NCBI RefSeq assembly: GCF_001570585.1
Contig: NZ_BBXF01000009.1
Coordinates: 1 to 64,000 of the forward strand
Origin: Herbidospora daliensis
Lineage (GTDB): Bacteria; Actinomycetota; Actinomycetes; Streptosporangiales; Streptosporangiaceae
Direction of reading: 5' to 3'
Length of the DNA: 64,000 nt
Shown: positions 8,308 to 17,114 of the stretch, piece after piece
Layout: each line of letters starts with the position of its first letter
Position numbering within the stretch: the stretch's first letter is position 1
Translations under genes and position numbers: made by a program
Notes under the pieces: model-generated
Told to the model about the DNA's origin: nothing
The model's database searches: none
The model's input: the letters and a program-made list of their open reading frames with translations, nothing else

Positions 8308-9902
8308 CGGGTCTCCCTGAACGACTCCAGCGCCAGCAGCGCGACGTGCAGCGACAAGCAGGAGTCGACGTCGTCGAGGTCGGTCGACAACACCCGCTCC
8401 AGGCGGCGCAGGCGGTCGTAGAAGGCCGGCCGCGATAGGTGGGCGCGCTGGGCGGCGACCGCCTTGTTGCGGCCCGCCTCCAAATAGATGCGCAGGATGC
8501 GGGTCAGGTCGGAGTTGCGCTGGGCGTCGTGCGCCAGCAGCGGGCCGAGTTCCCGTTCGGCGAAGGTCTGCAGCCGGGCGTCGTCGCGCAGCAGGTGCAG
8601 CAGGCCCCGCAGGCGCAGGTCGGGCAGCCGGTAGTAGGGGCGGCCGTCGTGCTGGCGCACGGCCACGTCGGCGACCTGTTCGGCTTCGAGGAAGCTGCGG
8701 CGTACATCACGAAGAGAATCGACCGTCGAACCGGCGGCGAGGACCGCCCCGGCGGCGCGGAGCCGCTCGGCCAGGGTCGTGAGCGCCGACTCCGCGCCGA
8801 CGCGGGGCGGCAGCGGGAGCAGCACGCCGACGTGGGCCTGGTCGAGGGCGCCCACCAGGGCGGGCAGCCGGGCGTCGCGGCAGGCGGCGGCGGTGAGGTC
8901 GGCCAGGTCGGCGAGCCGGGCCTGTTCGTCGAAGGTGCCCTCGCCGGGGGTGGTCGGCCTGATCACGACGCTGACCAGTTTGCGGCCGGTCAGCGGCACG
9001 CCCACCGCGCGGGCGCGGGCGGCGGCCTCCTCGGGGTCGGCGTAGGCGTGGCTGAGGATGCCGGTGAGGATCGTGCCGTGGGCCTGGCGCTCCAGCGAGA
9101 GCTGGTGGCGTTCGAGGAGACGTCCAAGAGCGAGGGTGGTGGCGGCCCGTTCGGCCAGCACGATGTCGCGCGGCCCCGGCGGGCGGTCGGTGAGCAGGAT
9201 GAGCCGGCCCCAGTCCTGGCCGCGCGCGCCGACCACGGTGACCAGCCAGCCGGCGGCCTCGTCGTAGGCGGTGCGGCCCTCGGGGGAGACCGCGCGCGAG
9301 CGGGTCTCCCAGCTGGCCAGCAGCGCGCCGACGTCCTGCCCGGCCGAGTCGCAGGCGAGCACCTGGTGGGCCAGGTTCTCCAGCATGACCGGGCGGCCGG
9401 AGAAGCGGGCCACCTGGGCGAGCACCTCGGCGGGGGAGGCGCCCTCGACCGAGAGCTCGGTGAAGATCTCGTGGAGCTGCTCGGAGGCGCGCAGCTCCTG
9501 GAGCTGCGAGTCGATGATCATGTTGTGCACCGACTCGGTGATCTGCACGAACGGCGTCTCGCGGGCGAGCGTGATCAGCGGCAGCCCGTGCTCTTCGGCC
9601 GACGCGACGACGGCGGCGGGCAGTTCGCTGACGAACCGGCGGCCCAGTTCGACGACCAGACCCGACGCGCCGACCTGAGCCAGGTCGGCCACGTAGTCGG
9701 CCAGCTTGTCGGGCTCGGGCGGCAGCGCGACGCCGGTGGTGAGCACCAGTTCGCCGCCGCGCAGCAGGGGGGCGATGTCGGTGATCTCGCCCACGTGGAC
9801 CCAGCGGACCCGGCCGCTCAGCCGGTCGGCGCCCGCCACCACGGTGGGGTCGCCGCGCCGGACCGTGTCGAGGGAGAGCACGTCCGCGACGGTGGGGAGC
9901 AT
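8304..9902 (-). CDS. PucR-family transcriptional regulator
   Basis: A 532-aa cytosolic regulator with the three-part PucR layout: an N-terminal purine catabolism regulatory domain (residues ~5-125, starting TVADVLSLDTVRRGDPTVVAG), a central GGDEF-related region, and a C-terminal helix-turn-helix of the PucR/CdaR type (…RTHLSRPAFYDRLRRLERVL region). Members respond to purines, amino acids or related nitrogen compounds and typically control adjacent catabolic genes. It is the first gene of a two-gene operon with the DmpA-type peptidase, with which it overlaps by 4 nt. The ATG at 9902 is the only reasonable start. Confidence 0.92.
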   Translation of the reverse strand: MLPTVADVLSLDTVRRGDPTVVAGADRLSGRVRWVHVGEITDIAPLLRGGELVLTTGVALPPEPDKLADYVADLAQVGASGLVVELGRRFVSELPAAVVASAEEHGLPLITLARETPFVQITESVHNMIIDSQLQELRASEQLHEIFTELSVEGASPAEVLAQVARFSGRPVMLENLAHQVLACDSAGQDVGALLASWETRSRAVSPEGRTAYDEAAGWLVTVVGARGQDWGRLILLTDRPPGPRDIVLAERAATTLALGRLLERHQLSLERQAHGTILTGILSHAYADPEEAAARARAVGVPLTGRKLVSVVIRPTTPGEGTFDEQARLADLADLTAAACRDARLPALVGALDQAHVGVLLPLPPRVGAESALTTLAERLRAAGAVLAAGSTVDSLRDVRRSFLEAEQVADVAVRQHDGRPYYRLPDLRLRGLLHLLRDDARLQTFAERELGPLLAHDAQRNSDLTRILRIYLEAGRNKAVAAQRAHLSRPAFYDRLRRLERVLSTDLDDVDSCLSLHVALLALESFRETR

Positions 9903-9928
9903 GTCAGCGACATTAGCCGCTCAACGTC

Positions 9929-10678
9929 TCACTTTGTCAGGTGGTCGGCCGACATATCAGCACTTCGGGGGAGCCGCATGGACAGGCCGTCGAGCATGGA
10001 GACCAGCCCGAAGTCGAACGAGAGCTGCCGGTGCGCGATCGGGTCGATCGTGCTCTCGACGGCCTCCTGGAACCGCGCGTGGATCTCGGGGTGGGCGCGG
10101 GCGGCCTCCTCGACCGCGGGGGCGAGATCGCGCTGGGCCTGTTCCATGGTGATGCCCCGGCTCTTCAGGGCCGAGGTGTAGGCGGCCTCGGGGGCGGTGG
10201 CGCCGATGGTGTACGACAGGATCGCCGCCCCGGCGTAGTCGATGTCGTGCTTCTGGAAGCCCGCGCGCGCCAGGGCGGCGCAGAGCGTGGCCGAGCAGTT
10301 CATGGCGTTGGGGCCGAGAGCGGGCAGCGAGCCCAGCACGAAGGTGAACCAGGGATGGGCCATGATCGCGGCGCGCAGCCCCCAGGCCACGTTGCTCGTG
10401 ACCTCCCGCCAGCTCTCCGAATCGGGGATGCGGACCGCGCCGAAGACCTCGTCCATGGCCAGTTCGAGCAGTTCGTTCTTGTTGGCGACGTGCCAGTAGA
10501 GGCTGGTGGCCCCGGCCCCGAGCCTGGCGCCGAGTTTGCGCATGCTGAGCGCCTCCATGCCCTCGGCGTCGAGCAGCTCGACCGTCGCCCGCACGATCTG
10601 CTCGCGGCTGAGGCCCTGCTGCGCGCGGCGCGGCTTGTGCTCCCGCGTCCACACGCTGGTGAAGCGCTGTTCCGGCAT
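9929..10678 (-). CDS. TetR-family transcriptional repressor (TetR/TetR_C class)
   Basis: A 249-aa repressor. The HTH occupies residues ~25-70 (IVRATVELLDAEG…MRKLGARLGAGATSLYWHVANKNELLELAMDE), followed by a TetR_C-type ligand domain. It is transcribed divergently from a DHA2 efflux pump, the usual arrangement for a drug-responsive repressor-pump pair. The intervening DNA carries three equally spaced 15-bp palindromes (10697-10753) that are the obvious operators. The start is ATG 10678. Confidence 0.93.
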   Translation of the reverse strand: MPEQRFTSVWTREHKPRRAQQGLSREQIVRATVELLDAEGMEALSMRKLGARLGAGATSLYWHVANKNELLELAMDEVFGAVRIPDSESWREVTSNVAWGLRAAIMAHPWFTFVLGSLPALGPNAMNCSATLCAALARAGFQKHDIDYAGAAILSYTIGATAPEAAYTSALKSRGITMEQAQRDLAPAVEEAARAHPEIHARFQEAVESTIDPIAHRQLSFDFGLVSMLDGLSMRLPRSADMSADHLTK

Positions 10679-10696
10679 CTGTCCACAGTAATTCGC

Positions 10697-10753
10697 TCGC
10701 ACACTGTTCGAGAATCGTCGTACAGTGTGCGAGTGACCTCGAACACTGTACGA
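10697..10753. promoter_or_regulatory. Three phased TetR operators
   Basis: Three copies of the near-palindrome TCGNACASTGTNCGA lie at 10697-10711, 10718-10732 and 10739-10753. Their centres are exactly 21 bp apart, two turns of B-DNA, so three dimers would bind on one face. They lie between the divergent TetR gene (start 10678) and the efflux gene (GTG 10727 or 10733). The third copy is inside the first codons of the exporter frame. Confidence 0.85.
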
Positions 10754-12202
10754 GACCCCCGTCGTTGGTGGATTCTCGTCGCCCTCTGCCTGGCCCTGCT
10801 GGTTCTCGTGGTGGACAACACCGTGCTGAACCTGGCCATCCCGGCGCTCATGCGCGACCTCGGCGCCACGCCCGCCGACGTCCAGTGGATCATCGACGGC
10901 TACATCCTCGTCTTCGCGGGGCTGCTGCTCACGGCGGGATCCCTCTCCGACCGCTACGGCCGCCGCAGGTTCCTCGTCGTCGGCCTGGTGATCTTCGGCG
11001 CGGCCTCCGGGCTGGCCATGCTCGCGACCGAGCCCTGGCACCTCATCGGGGCGCGGGTGCTGATGGGGGTGGGCGGCTCGTTCATGATGCCCTCGACCCT
11101 GTCGATCCTCATCACGGTCTTCGACGAGGACGAACGCCGTACGGCCATCGCCGCCTGGAGCGCCGTCGCCGGCGTCGGCGTGATCGCCGGGCCGACCCTG
11201 GGCGGTTTCCTGCTCCACCACTACTACTGGGGCTCGGTCTTCCTCCTGAACATCCCCATCGCGATCGTCGCGATCGTCGCCGCGCTGCTGCTGATGCCCG
11301 AGTCGAAGGGCGAGCCCCGCGGCTTCGACCCGCTCGGGGTGGTGCTCTCGATCGTCGGTCTGAGCTCCGCCGTCTGGGTCGTGATCATGCTGCCGCAGCA
11401 CGGGTTCGACCCGCTCATGACCGCCGTCGCGGTGCTGGCGATCGGCGGGTTCGTGTGGTGGGAGCGCCGGGCCAGCCATCCGCTGCTGCCGCTGGAACTG
11501 TTCCGCGACCGCTCGTTCGCCGGGGCGTCGTTCTCGATCGTGCTGCTCTCCTTCGGCGCGGGCGCGCTCATGCTGGCCCTCACGCAGTACCTGCAGTTCG
11601 TCCTCGGGTACGAGCCCCTCCAGGCCGGCCTCGCCCTCGTCCCCTACGTGGTGGCTTCGTTCCTCTTCAGCGGCCTGGGGGCGGCCCTCGGCAAGAAGGT
11701 GTCCAACAAGACCCTGATCGTGACCGGCCTCACCGTGCTGGCGGGTGCGTTCGGCCTGCTCTCGACGCTCGACGTCGCCGACGGGTACGGCTTCCTGATC
11801 ACCTGCCTGATCGTCATGGGCGTGGGCGGCGGCCTGGCCGGCCCGGCCGCGTACGCGACCCTGATGGGCGCGGTGCCGCCCAGGCACGCCGGGGTCGGTT
11901 CGGCGCTCAACGACACCGTCCAGCAGGTCGGCGGAGCGTTGTCGATCGCGGTGCTGGGGAGCGTGCTGGCGGCGGCGTACACGGCGGCGATGCCGGCCGA
12001 CGCGCCGGAGCCGGCCCGGGAGTCGATCAACGCGGCGCTGGACAGCGGCGTGCCCGGCCTGGTGCTGGCCGGCAAGGAGTCGTTCCTTTCGGCCATGTCG
12101 ATCGGGTCGTGGGTGGGGCTCGGGTTCACCCTGCTCGCGGCCCTGGTCGCGCTGGTCGTGCTGCCCCGGAAGGCGCCCGTTCCCGAGCCCGTCACTGTGT
12201 AA
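10733..12202 (+). CDS. DHA2 (EmrB/QacA) family MFS drug exporter
   Basis: A 489-aa membrane protein with the ~14 hydrophobic segments of the DHA2 family. It has the motif-A loop GSLSDRYGRRRFL after TM2 and the antiporter motif-C-like segment GVGVIAGPTLGGFLL in TM5. It is predicted to export drugs or metabolites by proton antiport. The start is GTG 10733 (or GTG 10727); no Shine-Dalgarno sequence precedes either, so the transcript may be leaderless and start inside the operator array. Its divergent TetR partner almost certainly represses it. A second DHA2 pump lies at 15669-17114. Confidence 0.92.
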   Translation: MTSNTVRDPRRWWILVALCLALLVLVVDNTVLNLAIPALMRDLGATPADVQWIIDGYILVFAGLLLTAGSLSDRYGRRRFLVVGLVIFGAASGLAMLATEPWHLIGARVLMGVGGSFMMPSTLSILITVFDEDERRTAIAAWSAVAGVGVIAGPTLGGFLLHHYYWGSVFLLNIPIAIVAIVAALLLMPESKGEPRGFDPLGVVLSIVGLSSAVWVVIMLPQHGFDPLMTAVAVLAIGGFVWWERRASHPLLPLELFRDRSFAGASFSIVLLSFGAGALMLALTQYLQFVLGYEPLQAGLALVPYVVASFLFSGLGAALGKKVSNKTLIVTGLTVLAGAFGLLSTLDVADGYGFLITCLIVMGVGGGLAGPAAYATLMGAVPPRHAGVGSALNDTVQQVGGALSIAVLGSVLAAAYTAAMPADAPEPARESINAALDSGVPGLVLAGKESFLSAMSIGSWVGLGFTLLAALVALVVLPRKAPVPEPVTV

Positions 12203-12217
12203 GGGAACACATGGATG

Positions 12218-12279
12218 GTCCGACATGCTGCGGGTATGGCCAGCAGTTATGAGCCGGGATACTCAAGGCATGTCGGACC
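12218..12279. promoter_or_regulatory. 12-bp inverted repeat spanning the aminotransferase start
   Basis: GGTCCGACATGC (12218-12229) and its exact reverse complement GCATGTCGGACC (12268-12279) are separated by 38 bp. The right arm covers the ATG chosen for the downstream aminotransferase. In RNA this could fold and hide the start; in DNA it could be a pair of half-sites. Either reading is an inference. Confidence 0.55.
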
Positions 12280-13547
12280 TTCTTGCCCGCCACCGCGCGG
12301 TGATGCCCAACTGGCTGGCCCTCTACTACAACGAGCCCATCGAGATCGTCAGCGGTAAGGGCAACCGCGTCGTCGACGCGAACGGGAAGTCCTACCTCGA
12401 CTTCTTCGCCGGGATCCTGACCAACATGATCGGCTACGACGTCGCCGAGGTCCGCGACGCCGTGGAGCGCCAGATCGCCACGGGGGTCGTGCACACCTCG
12501 ACCGTCTACCTGCTGCGCGGCCAGGTCGAGCTGGCCGAGAAGATCGCCCGCCTGTCGGGCATCCCGGACGCCAAGGTCTTCTTCACCAACTCCGGCACCG
12601 AGGCCAACGAGACCGCGCTGCTGCTGGCCACCTACGCCCGCAAGACCGACCAGATCCTGGCGATGCGGCAGAGCTACCACGGCCGGTCGTTCGGCACCGT
12701 CGCGGTCACCTCGAACCGGTCGTGGAAGAACAACTCGTTGTCGCCGCTGAACGTGCACTTCCTGCACGGCGCCGACCGCCACCTGACCCAGTTCCGCGGC
12801 ATGAGCGACGAGCAGTACATCGCCGCCTGCGTCGACGACCTCCGGCACGTGCTGGCCACCGCCGTCGGCGGCGACGTCGCCGCGATCATCGCCGAGCCGA
12901 TCCAGGGCGTCGGCGGGTTCACCATGGCCCCCGACGGCTTGTTCCGGGCCTACCAGGAGGTGCTGGCGGAACAGGGCATCCTGTTCATCTCCGACGAGGT
13001 GCAGACGGGCTGGGGGCGTACCGGATCATCGTTCTTCGGCATCCAGAACCACGGCGTCACCCCCGACATGATGACCTTCGCCAAGGGCCTCGGGAACGGC
13101 TTCGCCGTCGGCGGCGTCGTCGCGCGCGGCGACCTGATGGACAACCTGCACGCCGTCGGCCTGGCCACCTTCGGCGGCAACCCGGTCGCGATGGCCGCCG
13201 CCAACGCCACCCTCGACTACGTGCTCGACCACGACCTGCAGGCCAACGCGGCCAAGACCGGCGCGATCATCATCGACGGCCTGCGCGAGGCCGCTCCGCG
13301 CCTGCCGGTCGTCGGCGACGTGCGCGGCAAGGGCCTGATGTTCGCCGTCGAGCTGGTCGGCCCCGACGGTTCGCCGTCGCCCGAGCTGGCCGCGAAATTC
13401 ATGGAAGAGACGAAGAAGCTCGGCCTGCTCGCGGGCAAGGGCGGCCTCTACGGCCACACCATCCGCATGGCCCCGCCCCTCACCCTGACCGAGGAGGAGG
13501 CCCGCGAAGGCCTGGGCATCATCGTGACCGCACTGGAGTCGCTGTGA
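12270..13547 (+). CDS. Class III PLP-dependent aminotransferase
   Basis: A 425-aa cytosolic fold-type I omega-aminotransferase. PLP-site features are NSGTEANE, the SDEVQTGWGRTG motif with Asp242, and the Schiff-base Lys272 in MTFAKGLGNG. The family transfers terminal amino groups of GABA, beta-alanine, ornithine and similar compounds to a keto acid. The next gene (an MmsA-type dehydrogenase) starts within its stop codon, so the pair probably converts an omega-amino acid to a semialdehyde and then to an acyl-CoA, with beta-alanine or beta-aminoisobutyrate fitting best. ATG 12270 gives the usual N-terminus, but ATG 12249 and 12225 are in frame and none has a strong ribosome site. Confidence 0.9.
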   Translation: MSDLLARHRAVMPNWLALYYNEPIEIVSGKGNRVVDANGKSYLDFFAGILTNMIGYDVAEVRDAVERQIATGVVHTSTVYLLRGQVELAEKIARLSGIPDAKVFFTNSGTEANETALLLATYARKTDQILAMRQSYHGRSFGTVAVTSNRSWKNNSLSPLNVHFLHGADRHLTQFRGMSDEQYIAACVDDLRHVLATAVGGDVAAIIAEPIQGVGGFTMAPDGLFRAYQEVLAEQGILFISDEVQTGWGRTGSSFFGIQNHGVTPDMMTFAKGLGNGFAVGGVVARGDLMDNLHAVGLATFGGNPVAMAAANATLDYVLDHDLQANAAKTGAIIIDGLREAAPRLPVVGDVRGKGLMFAVELVGPDGSPSPELAAKFMEETKKLGLLAGKGGLYGHTIRMAPPLTLTEEEAREGLGIIVTALESL

Positions 13548-15010
13548 TCACCCACTGGATCGACGGAACCCGCCACGAGTCCGAACGGACCGCTCCCGTC
13601 TACAACCCGGCCACCGGCTCGGAGAGCGACCGGGTCGCCCTGGCCTCGCCCGCCCAGGTCGACGAGGCGGTCGCCGCCGCCAGACGCGCCTTCCCGGCCT
13701 GGCGGGACGCCTCGCTCGTCAAGCGCGCCCACGTGCTCTTCAAATTCCGGGAGCTCCTGTACGCCAACCGCGACGCCCTAGCCGCCCTCATCTCGGCCGA
13801 ACACGGCAAGGTGCACTCCGACGCCCTCGGCGAGGTGGCGCGCGGCCTGGAGGTCGTCGAGTTCGCCTGCGGCATCCCGCACCTGCTGAAGGGCGGCTTC
13901 TCCGAGAACGTCTCGACCAACGTCGACTCGTTCTCCATCCGCCAGCCCCTCGGCGTCGTCGCCGGCATCACCCCGTTCAACTTCCCGGCCATGGTGCCGA
14001 TGTGGATGTTCCCGGTGGCGATCGCCTGCGGCAACACGTTCGTCCTGAAGCCGTCGGAACGCGACCCGTCGGCGTCCCTGCTGATCGCGGAGTTGTGGAA
14101 GCAGGCGGGCCTGCCCGACGGCGTGTTCAACGTCGTCCAGGGCGACAAGGTCGCCGTCGACCGGCTCCTGACGCACCCCGACGTGAAGGCCGTCAGCTTC
14201 GTCGGCTCCACCCCGATCGCCCGGTACGTCTACGAGACCGGCACCGCCAACGGCAAGCGCGTCCAGGCCCTCGGCGGCGCGAAGAACCACATGCTGGTCC
14301 TCCCCGACGCCGACCTCGACCTGGTCGCCGACTCGGCGGTCTCCGCGGGCTTCGGCTCGGCGGGCGAACGCTGCATGGCCATCTCGGTGGTGCTGGCCGT
14401 CGACCCGATCGGCGACGAACTGGTCGAGAAGATCGCGTCGAGAGCCCGCAAGATCAAGATCGGTCCCGGCGACGACCCCGCCTCGGAGATGGGCGCCCTG
14501 GTCACCAAGGCCCACCGCGACAAGGTCGCCTCCTACCTCGACCTCGGCGAAGGCAAAATCGTCGTGGACGGCCGCGAGAACCTCCCCGACGGCGACGGCT
14601 TCTGGCTCGGCCCCACGGTCGTCGACCACGTGCCCCCCGGCTCCCGCACCCACCGCGAGGAGATCTTCGGCCCGGTGTTGTCGGTGGTGCGCGTGGCCTC
14701 GTACGAGGAGGGCCTGACCCTGATCAACGAGGGCGAATACGGCAACGGCACCGCCATCTTCACCAACGACGGCGGCGCCGCCCGCCGATTCCAGAACGAG
14801 GTGGAGGTGGGCATGGTCGGCGTGAACGTGCCGATCCCCGTTCCCATGGCCTTCTACAGCTTCGGCGGCTGGAAGGCCAGCCTGTTCGGCGACACCCACG
14901 TGCACGGGGTCGAGGGCGTGCACTTCTACACGCGGGGGAAGGTCGTCACATCACGATGGCTCGACCCGTCACACGGAGGCGTGAACCTGGGCTTCCCGAC
15001 GAACGGCTGA
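13544..15010 (+). CDS. mmsA: CoA-acylating methylmalonate/malonate-semialdehyde dehydrogenase
   Basis: A 488-aa aldehyde dehydrogenase. The nucleophile is Cys278 in GSAGERCMAIS. The position of the usual catalytic Glu is Asn248 (LGGAKNHM), the substitution that distinguishes MmsA/IolA enzymes, which produce acyl-CoA and CO2 rather than a free acid. Predicted reaction: malonate or methylmalonate semialdehyde + CoA + NAD+ to acetyl- or propionyl-CoA, as in beta-alanine, valine or myo-inositol catabolism. The GTG start overlaps the aminotransferase stop by 3 nt, indicating translational coupling. No inositol genes are nearby, which favours an amino-acid role. Confidence 0.92.
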   Translation: MITHWIDGTRHESERTAPVYNPATGSESDRVALASPAQVDEAVAAARRAFPAWRDASLVKRAHVLFKFRELLYANRDALAALISAEHGKVHSDALGEVARGLEVVEFACGIPHLLKGGFSENVSTNVDSFSIRQPLGVVAGITPFNFPAMVPMWMFPVAIACGNTFVLKPSERDPSASLLIAELWKQAGLPDGVFNVVQGDKVAVDRLLTHPDVKAVSFVGSTPIARYVYETGTANGKRVQALGGAKNHMLVLPDADLDLVADSAVSAGFGSAGERCMAISVVLAVDPIGDELVEKIASRARKIKIGPGDDPASEMGALVTKAHRDKVASYLDLGEGKIVVDGRENLPDGDGFWLGPTVVDHVPPGSRTHREEIFGPVLSVVRVASYEEGLTLINEGEYGNGTAIFTNDGGAARRFQNEVEVGMVGVNVPIPVPMAFYSFGGWKASLFGDTHVHGVEGVHFYTRGKVVTSRWLDPSHGGVNLGFPTNG

Positions 15011-15022
15011 CCCGGGCGGGAC

Positions 15023-15054
15023 GGCAGGCCGCATGTCGCAAACGGCGGCCTGCC
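15023..15054 (+). terminator. Hairpin after mmsA
   Basis: GGCAGGCCGC (15023-15032) pairs with GCGGCCTGCC (15045-15054) around a 12-nt loop, 13 nt after the mmsA stop. It lacks a T tract, as is common for actinomycete terminators. Confidence 0.65.
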
Positions 15055-15175
15055 GCTGACCGGCGACGACGCCTGCCGCGGCCTTTACGCAGCTCGCTTG
15101 GTCGCGGCGTCGTCGTTCGGTTTGCACGGTGCTCAAATGCTCGCCGTGGCCTGTCGGTGGCTTGTATCGTCGCGG

Positions 15176-15660
15176 CGCTCTGAGGGGCACGACCAAGGCC
15201 CCAGTGATGGTGTTCGCCATCAGAACAGCGCCGAACAGGAACACCGCCGTGCCCGTCGCGGTCTTCTCCACGGCTGGCCTTGTCACGTCGTCGTCTTGTG
15301 TTACGAGGCTCGCCTTCTCCGCGGCGTGGTGGGAGGACGGCTGGGGCCACAGCGATGGTGTTCGCCGCCGGGCGGCGTGGGCTGGGAACACTGCGCCGGG
15401 GCTTGTCGCGTGCTCCTCCGTGGGCTCGCGTCGTCATCGCCTCTTCGTCCGGCTATGACGCTCGTCGCAGCCTTCCCACAGCTCACATCGTCGTGGCTCG
15501 ACTACTGCGCCTGTTCGCGGCCTACCTGCGGCACGCCGCGACAAGGCGTGACCGCTCGGCTTGGACCCAGGACGACCCCCGCCGCGACCTTTTCATAGCC
15601 GGCCTGGTCGCGGCGACGTCGTGCTACGTGGACGCCTCCTGTGGCTTTTCACGGCGTCGG
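15176..15660 (-). repeat. Decayed duplicates of the exporter gene 3' end
   Basis: Two segments align by eye with the 3' end of the neighbouring MFS gene (reference block 15728-15793). One at 15182-15250 is roughly four-fifths identical and, on the minus strand, still reads AVFLFGAVLMANTITGALVV where the intact gene reads AVFLIGAVLMAITIVVALVV. A weaker one spans ~15299-15400, including the shared TTACGAGGCT, CCTTCTCCGCGGC and GATGGTG…TCGCC blocks. The rest of this ~650-bp stretch holds no supportable gene, only further GTCGCGGCG-type fragments. Confidence 0.65.
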
Positions 15661-15668
15661 ACTTCTGG

Positions 15669-17114
15669 TTACGAGGCTGTGCCGACGCTGGCCTTTTCTG
15701 CGGCTCGTCTCGTCGCGGCGCGGTTGGGGAGGACGACCAGGGCCACCACGATGGTGATCGCCATCAGGACGGCGCCGATCAGGAACACCGCGCCGTAGCC
15801 GGCCTCCGGGGTGGGCATGGTCGCCGCCACCGTGGCCAGGCCCGCCAGGCCCAGGGAGCCGCCGACCTGGCGGGAGGCGCCGAGGATGCCGGACACCAGG
15901 CCCGACTCCGACCGGGCCACTCCGTTGGTCGCCAGGACTACCAGGGGGGTGAAGGCCAGGCCTGCGCCGCCGCACATCAGCACGCCCGGGATCAGGAGGC
16001 CGAGCACGTAGCCGTCGAGCACGGCCGACTGGAGCAGCATGCCCGCGATGCCGACGACGGTCGCGCCGATCAGGAGGGTGCGCGGGGTCATGCGGCGCAG
16101 CAGCAGCGGGGCCAGCCTGCCGGTGGCGATCAGGGTGAGCGCGTGGGGCAGGAACGCCAGGCCGGCCGTCAGCGGGGTGTAGCCGAGGTCGCCCTGCATG
16201 TGCAGCGACAGGAAGTACCACATCGCGAAGAAGATGGCCCCGGACAGCACCTGGATGATCGTGGTGCCGGCGACCGTGCGGCCTCTCAGCAGCGCGAGCG
16301 GCACCAGCGGGCTCGCCGTCTTCGACTCGACCAGGACGAACAGCCCGAGCCCCAGGATGCCCAGGATCAGCGGCACCAGTGCGACCGGGGAGGCCCAGCC
16401 GTGTTCGTGGGTCTCGACCGTGCCGTAGGCGATGGCGGTGAGCGCGCCGGTGACCAGCACCGCGCCGGGCAGGTCGAGGCGGGCCGACCCTTCGGGGCGG
16501 TCGCGGGCGATCACCCGCAGGCCGGTGATCACGATGGCCAGTCCGATCGGCACGTTGATCAGCAGCGTCCAGCGCCAGGAGAGCAGCTCGGTGAGGGTGC
16601 CGCCGAGGATGCCGCCCGCCGCGCCCCCGGCCGCGCCGACGGCGTTCCAGGCGGAGATGGCGGCGGTGCGGCGTGGTCCTTCGGAGAAGGTCGTGGTGAG
16701 GATCGTGAGGGTGGTCGGGGCCAGCACGGCCGCGCCGACGCCCTGCAGAACCCGTGCCGCGATCAGCAGCGCCGGGTCGGCCGCCAGCCCGCCCAGCAGG
16801 CTGGCCAGCGCGAACACGGCCACGCCGGTGAGGAAGACGCGCTTGCGGCCGAACAGGTCGGCCGCCCTGCCGCCGAGCAACATGAGCCCGGCGAAGGTGA
16901 GCGCGTAGGCGTTGACGACCCACTGGAGACCCGTCTCGGTGAAACCGAGCTCGGCGCGCATCGCGGGCAGCGCCACGTTCACGATCGACACGTCGAGCAC
17001 GACCATGAACTGGCCCAGGCAGGCCAGCACGATGACGGCGACGGCGGTGCGGTCGAGCGGCGCGTCTTCGGCGGCGCCGGAGGCCGCGGAAACGGGAGCG
17101 GTCACGACGTCCAC
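15669..17114 (-). CDS. DHA2 (EmrB/QacA) family MFS transporter
   Basis: A 481-aa, ~14-TM exporter. It has the motif-A loop GGRAADLFGRKRVF, LDVSIVNVALP in TM1 (the LD-x-T/S-x-VNVALP signature of the DHA2 family) and a motif-C-like GAAGGAAGGILGG. It likely exports a drug or antibiotic by proton antiport. The GTG start at 17114 lies inside the end of the upstream repeat frame (stop 17102-17104), so translation may be coupled to it. No TetR neighbour is present, unlike the pump at 10733. Short decayed copies of its 3' end lie just downstream. Confidence 0.92.
   Translation of the reverse strand: MDVVTAPVSAASGAAEDAPLDRTAVAVIVLACLGQFMVVLDVSIVNVALPAMRAELGFTETGLQWVVNAYALTFAGLMLLGGRAADLFGRKRVFLTGVAVFALASLLGGLAADPALLIAARVLQGVGAAVLAPTTLTILTTTFSEGPRRTAAISAWNAVGAAGGAAGGILGGTLTELLSWRWTLLINVPIGLAIVITGLRVIARDRPEGSARLDLPGAVLVTGALTAIAYGTVETHEHGWASPVALVPLILGILGLGLFVLVESKTASPLVPLALLRGRTVAGTTIIQVLSGAIFFAMWYFLSLHMQGDLGYTPLTAGLAFLPHALTLIATGRLAPLLLRRMTPRTLLIGATVVGIAGMLLQSAVLDGYVLGLLIPGVLMCGGAGLAFTPLVVLATNGVARSESGLVSGILGASRQVGGSLGLAGLATVAATMPTPEAGYGAVFLIGAVLMAITIVVALVVLPNRAATRRAAEKASVGTAS

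Noticed and set aside
9929-12226. 765-codon minus-strand frame covering the exporter gene
   Set aside because: Only its C-terminal part (the TetR gene) is coding; the rest is the antisense of a clear 14-TM transporter.
15098-15800. Plus-strand frames between mmsA and the MFS gene
   Set aside because: They run through decayed duplicate fragments and lack codon bias; the homology is to the minus strand of the exporter.
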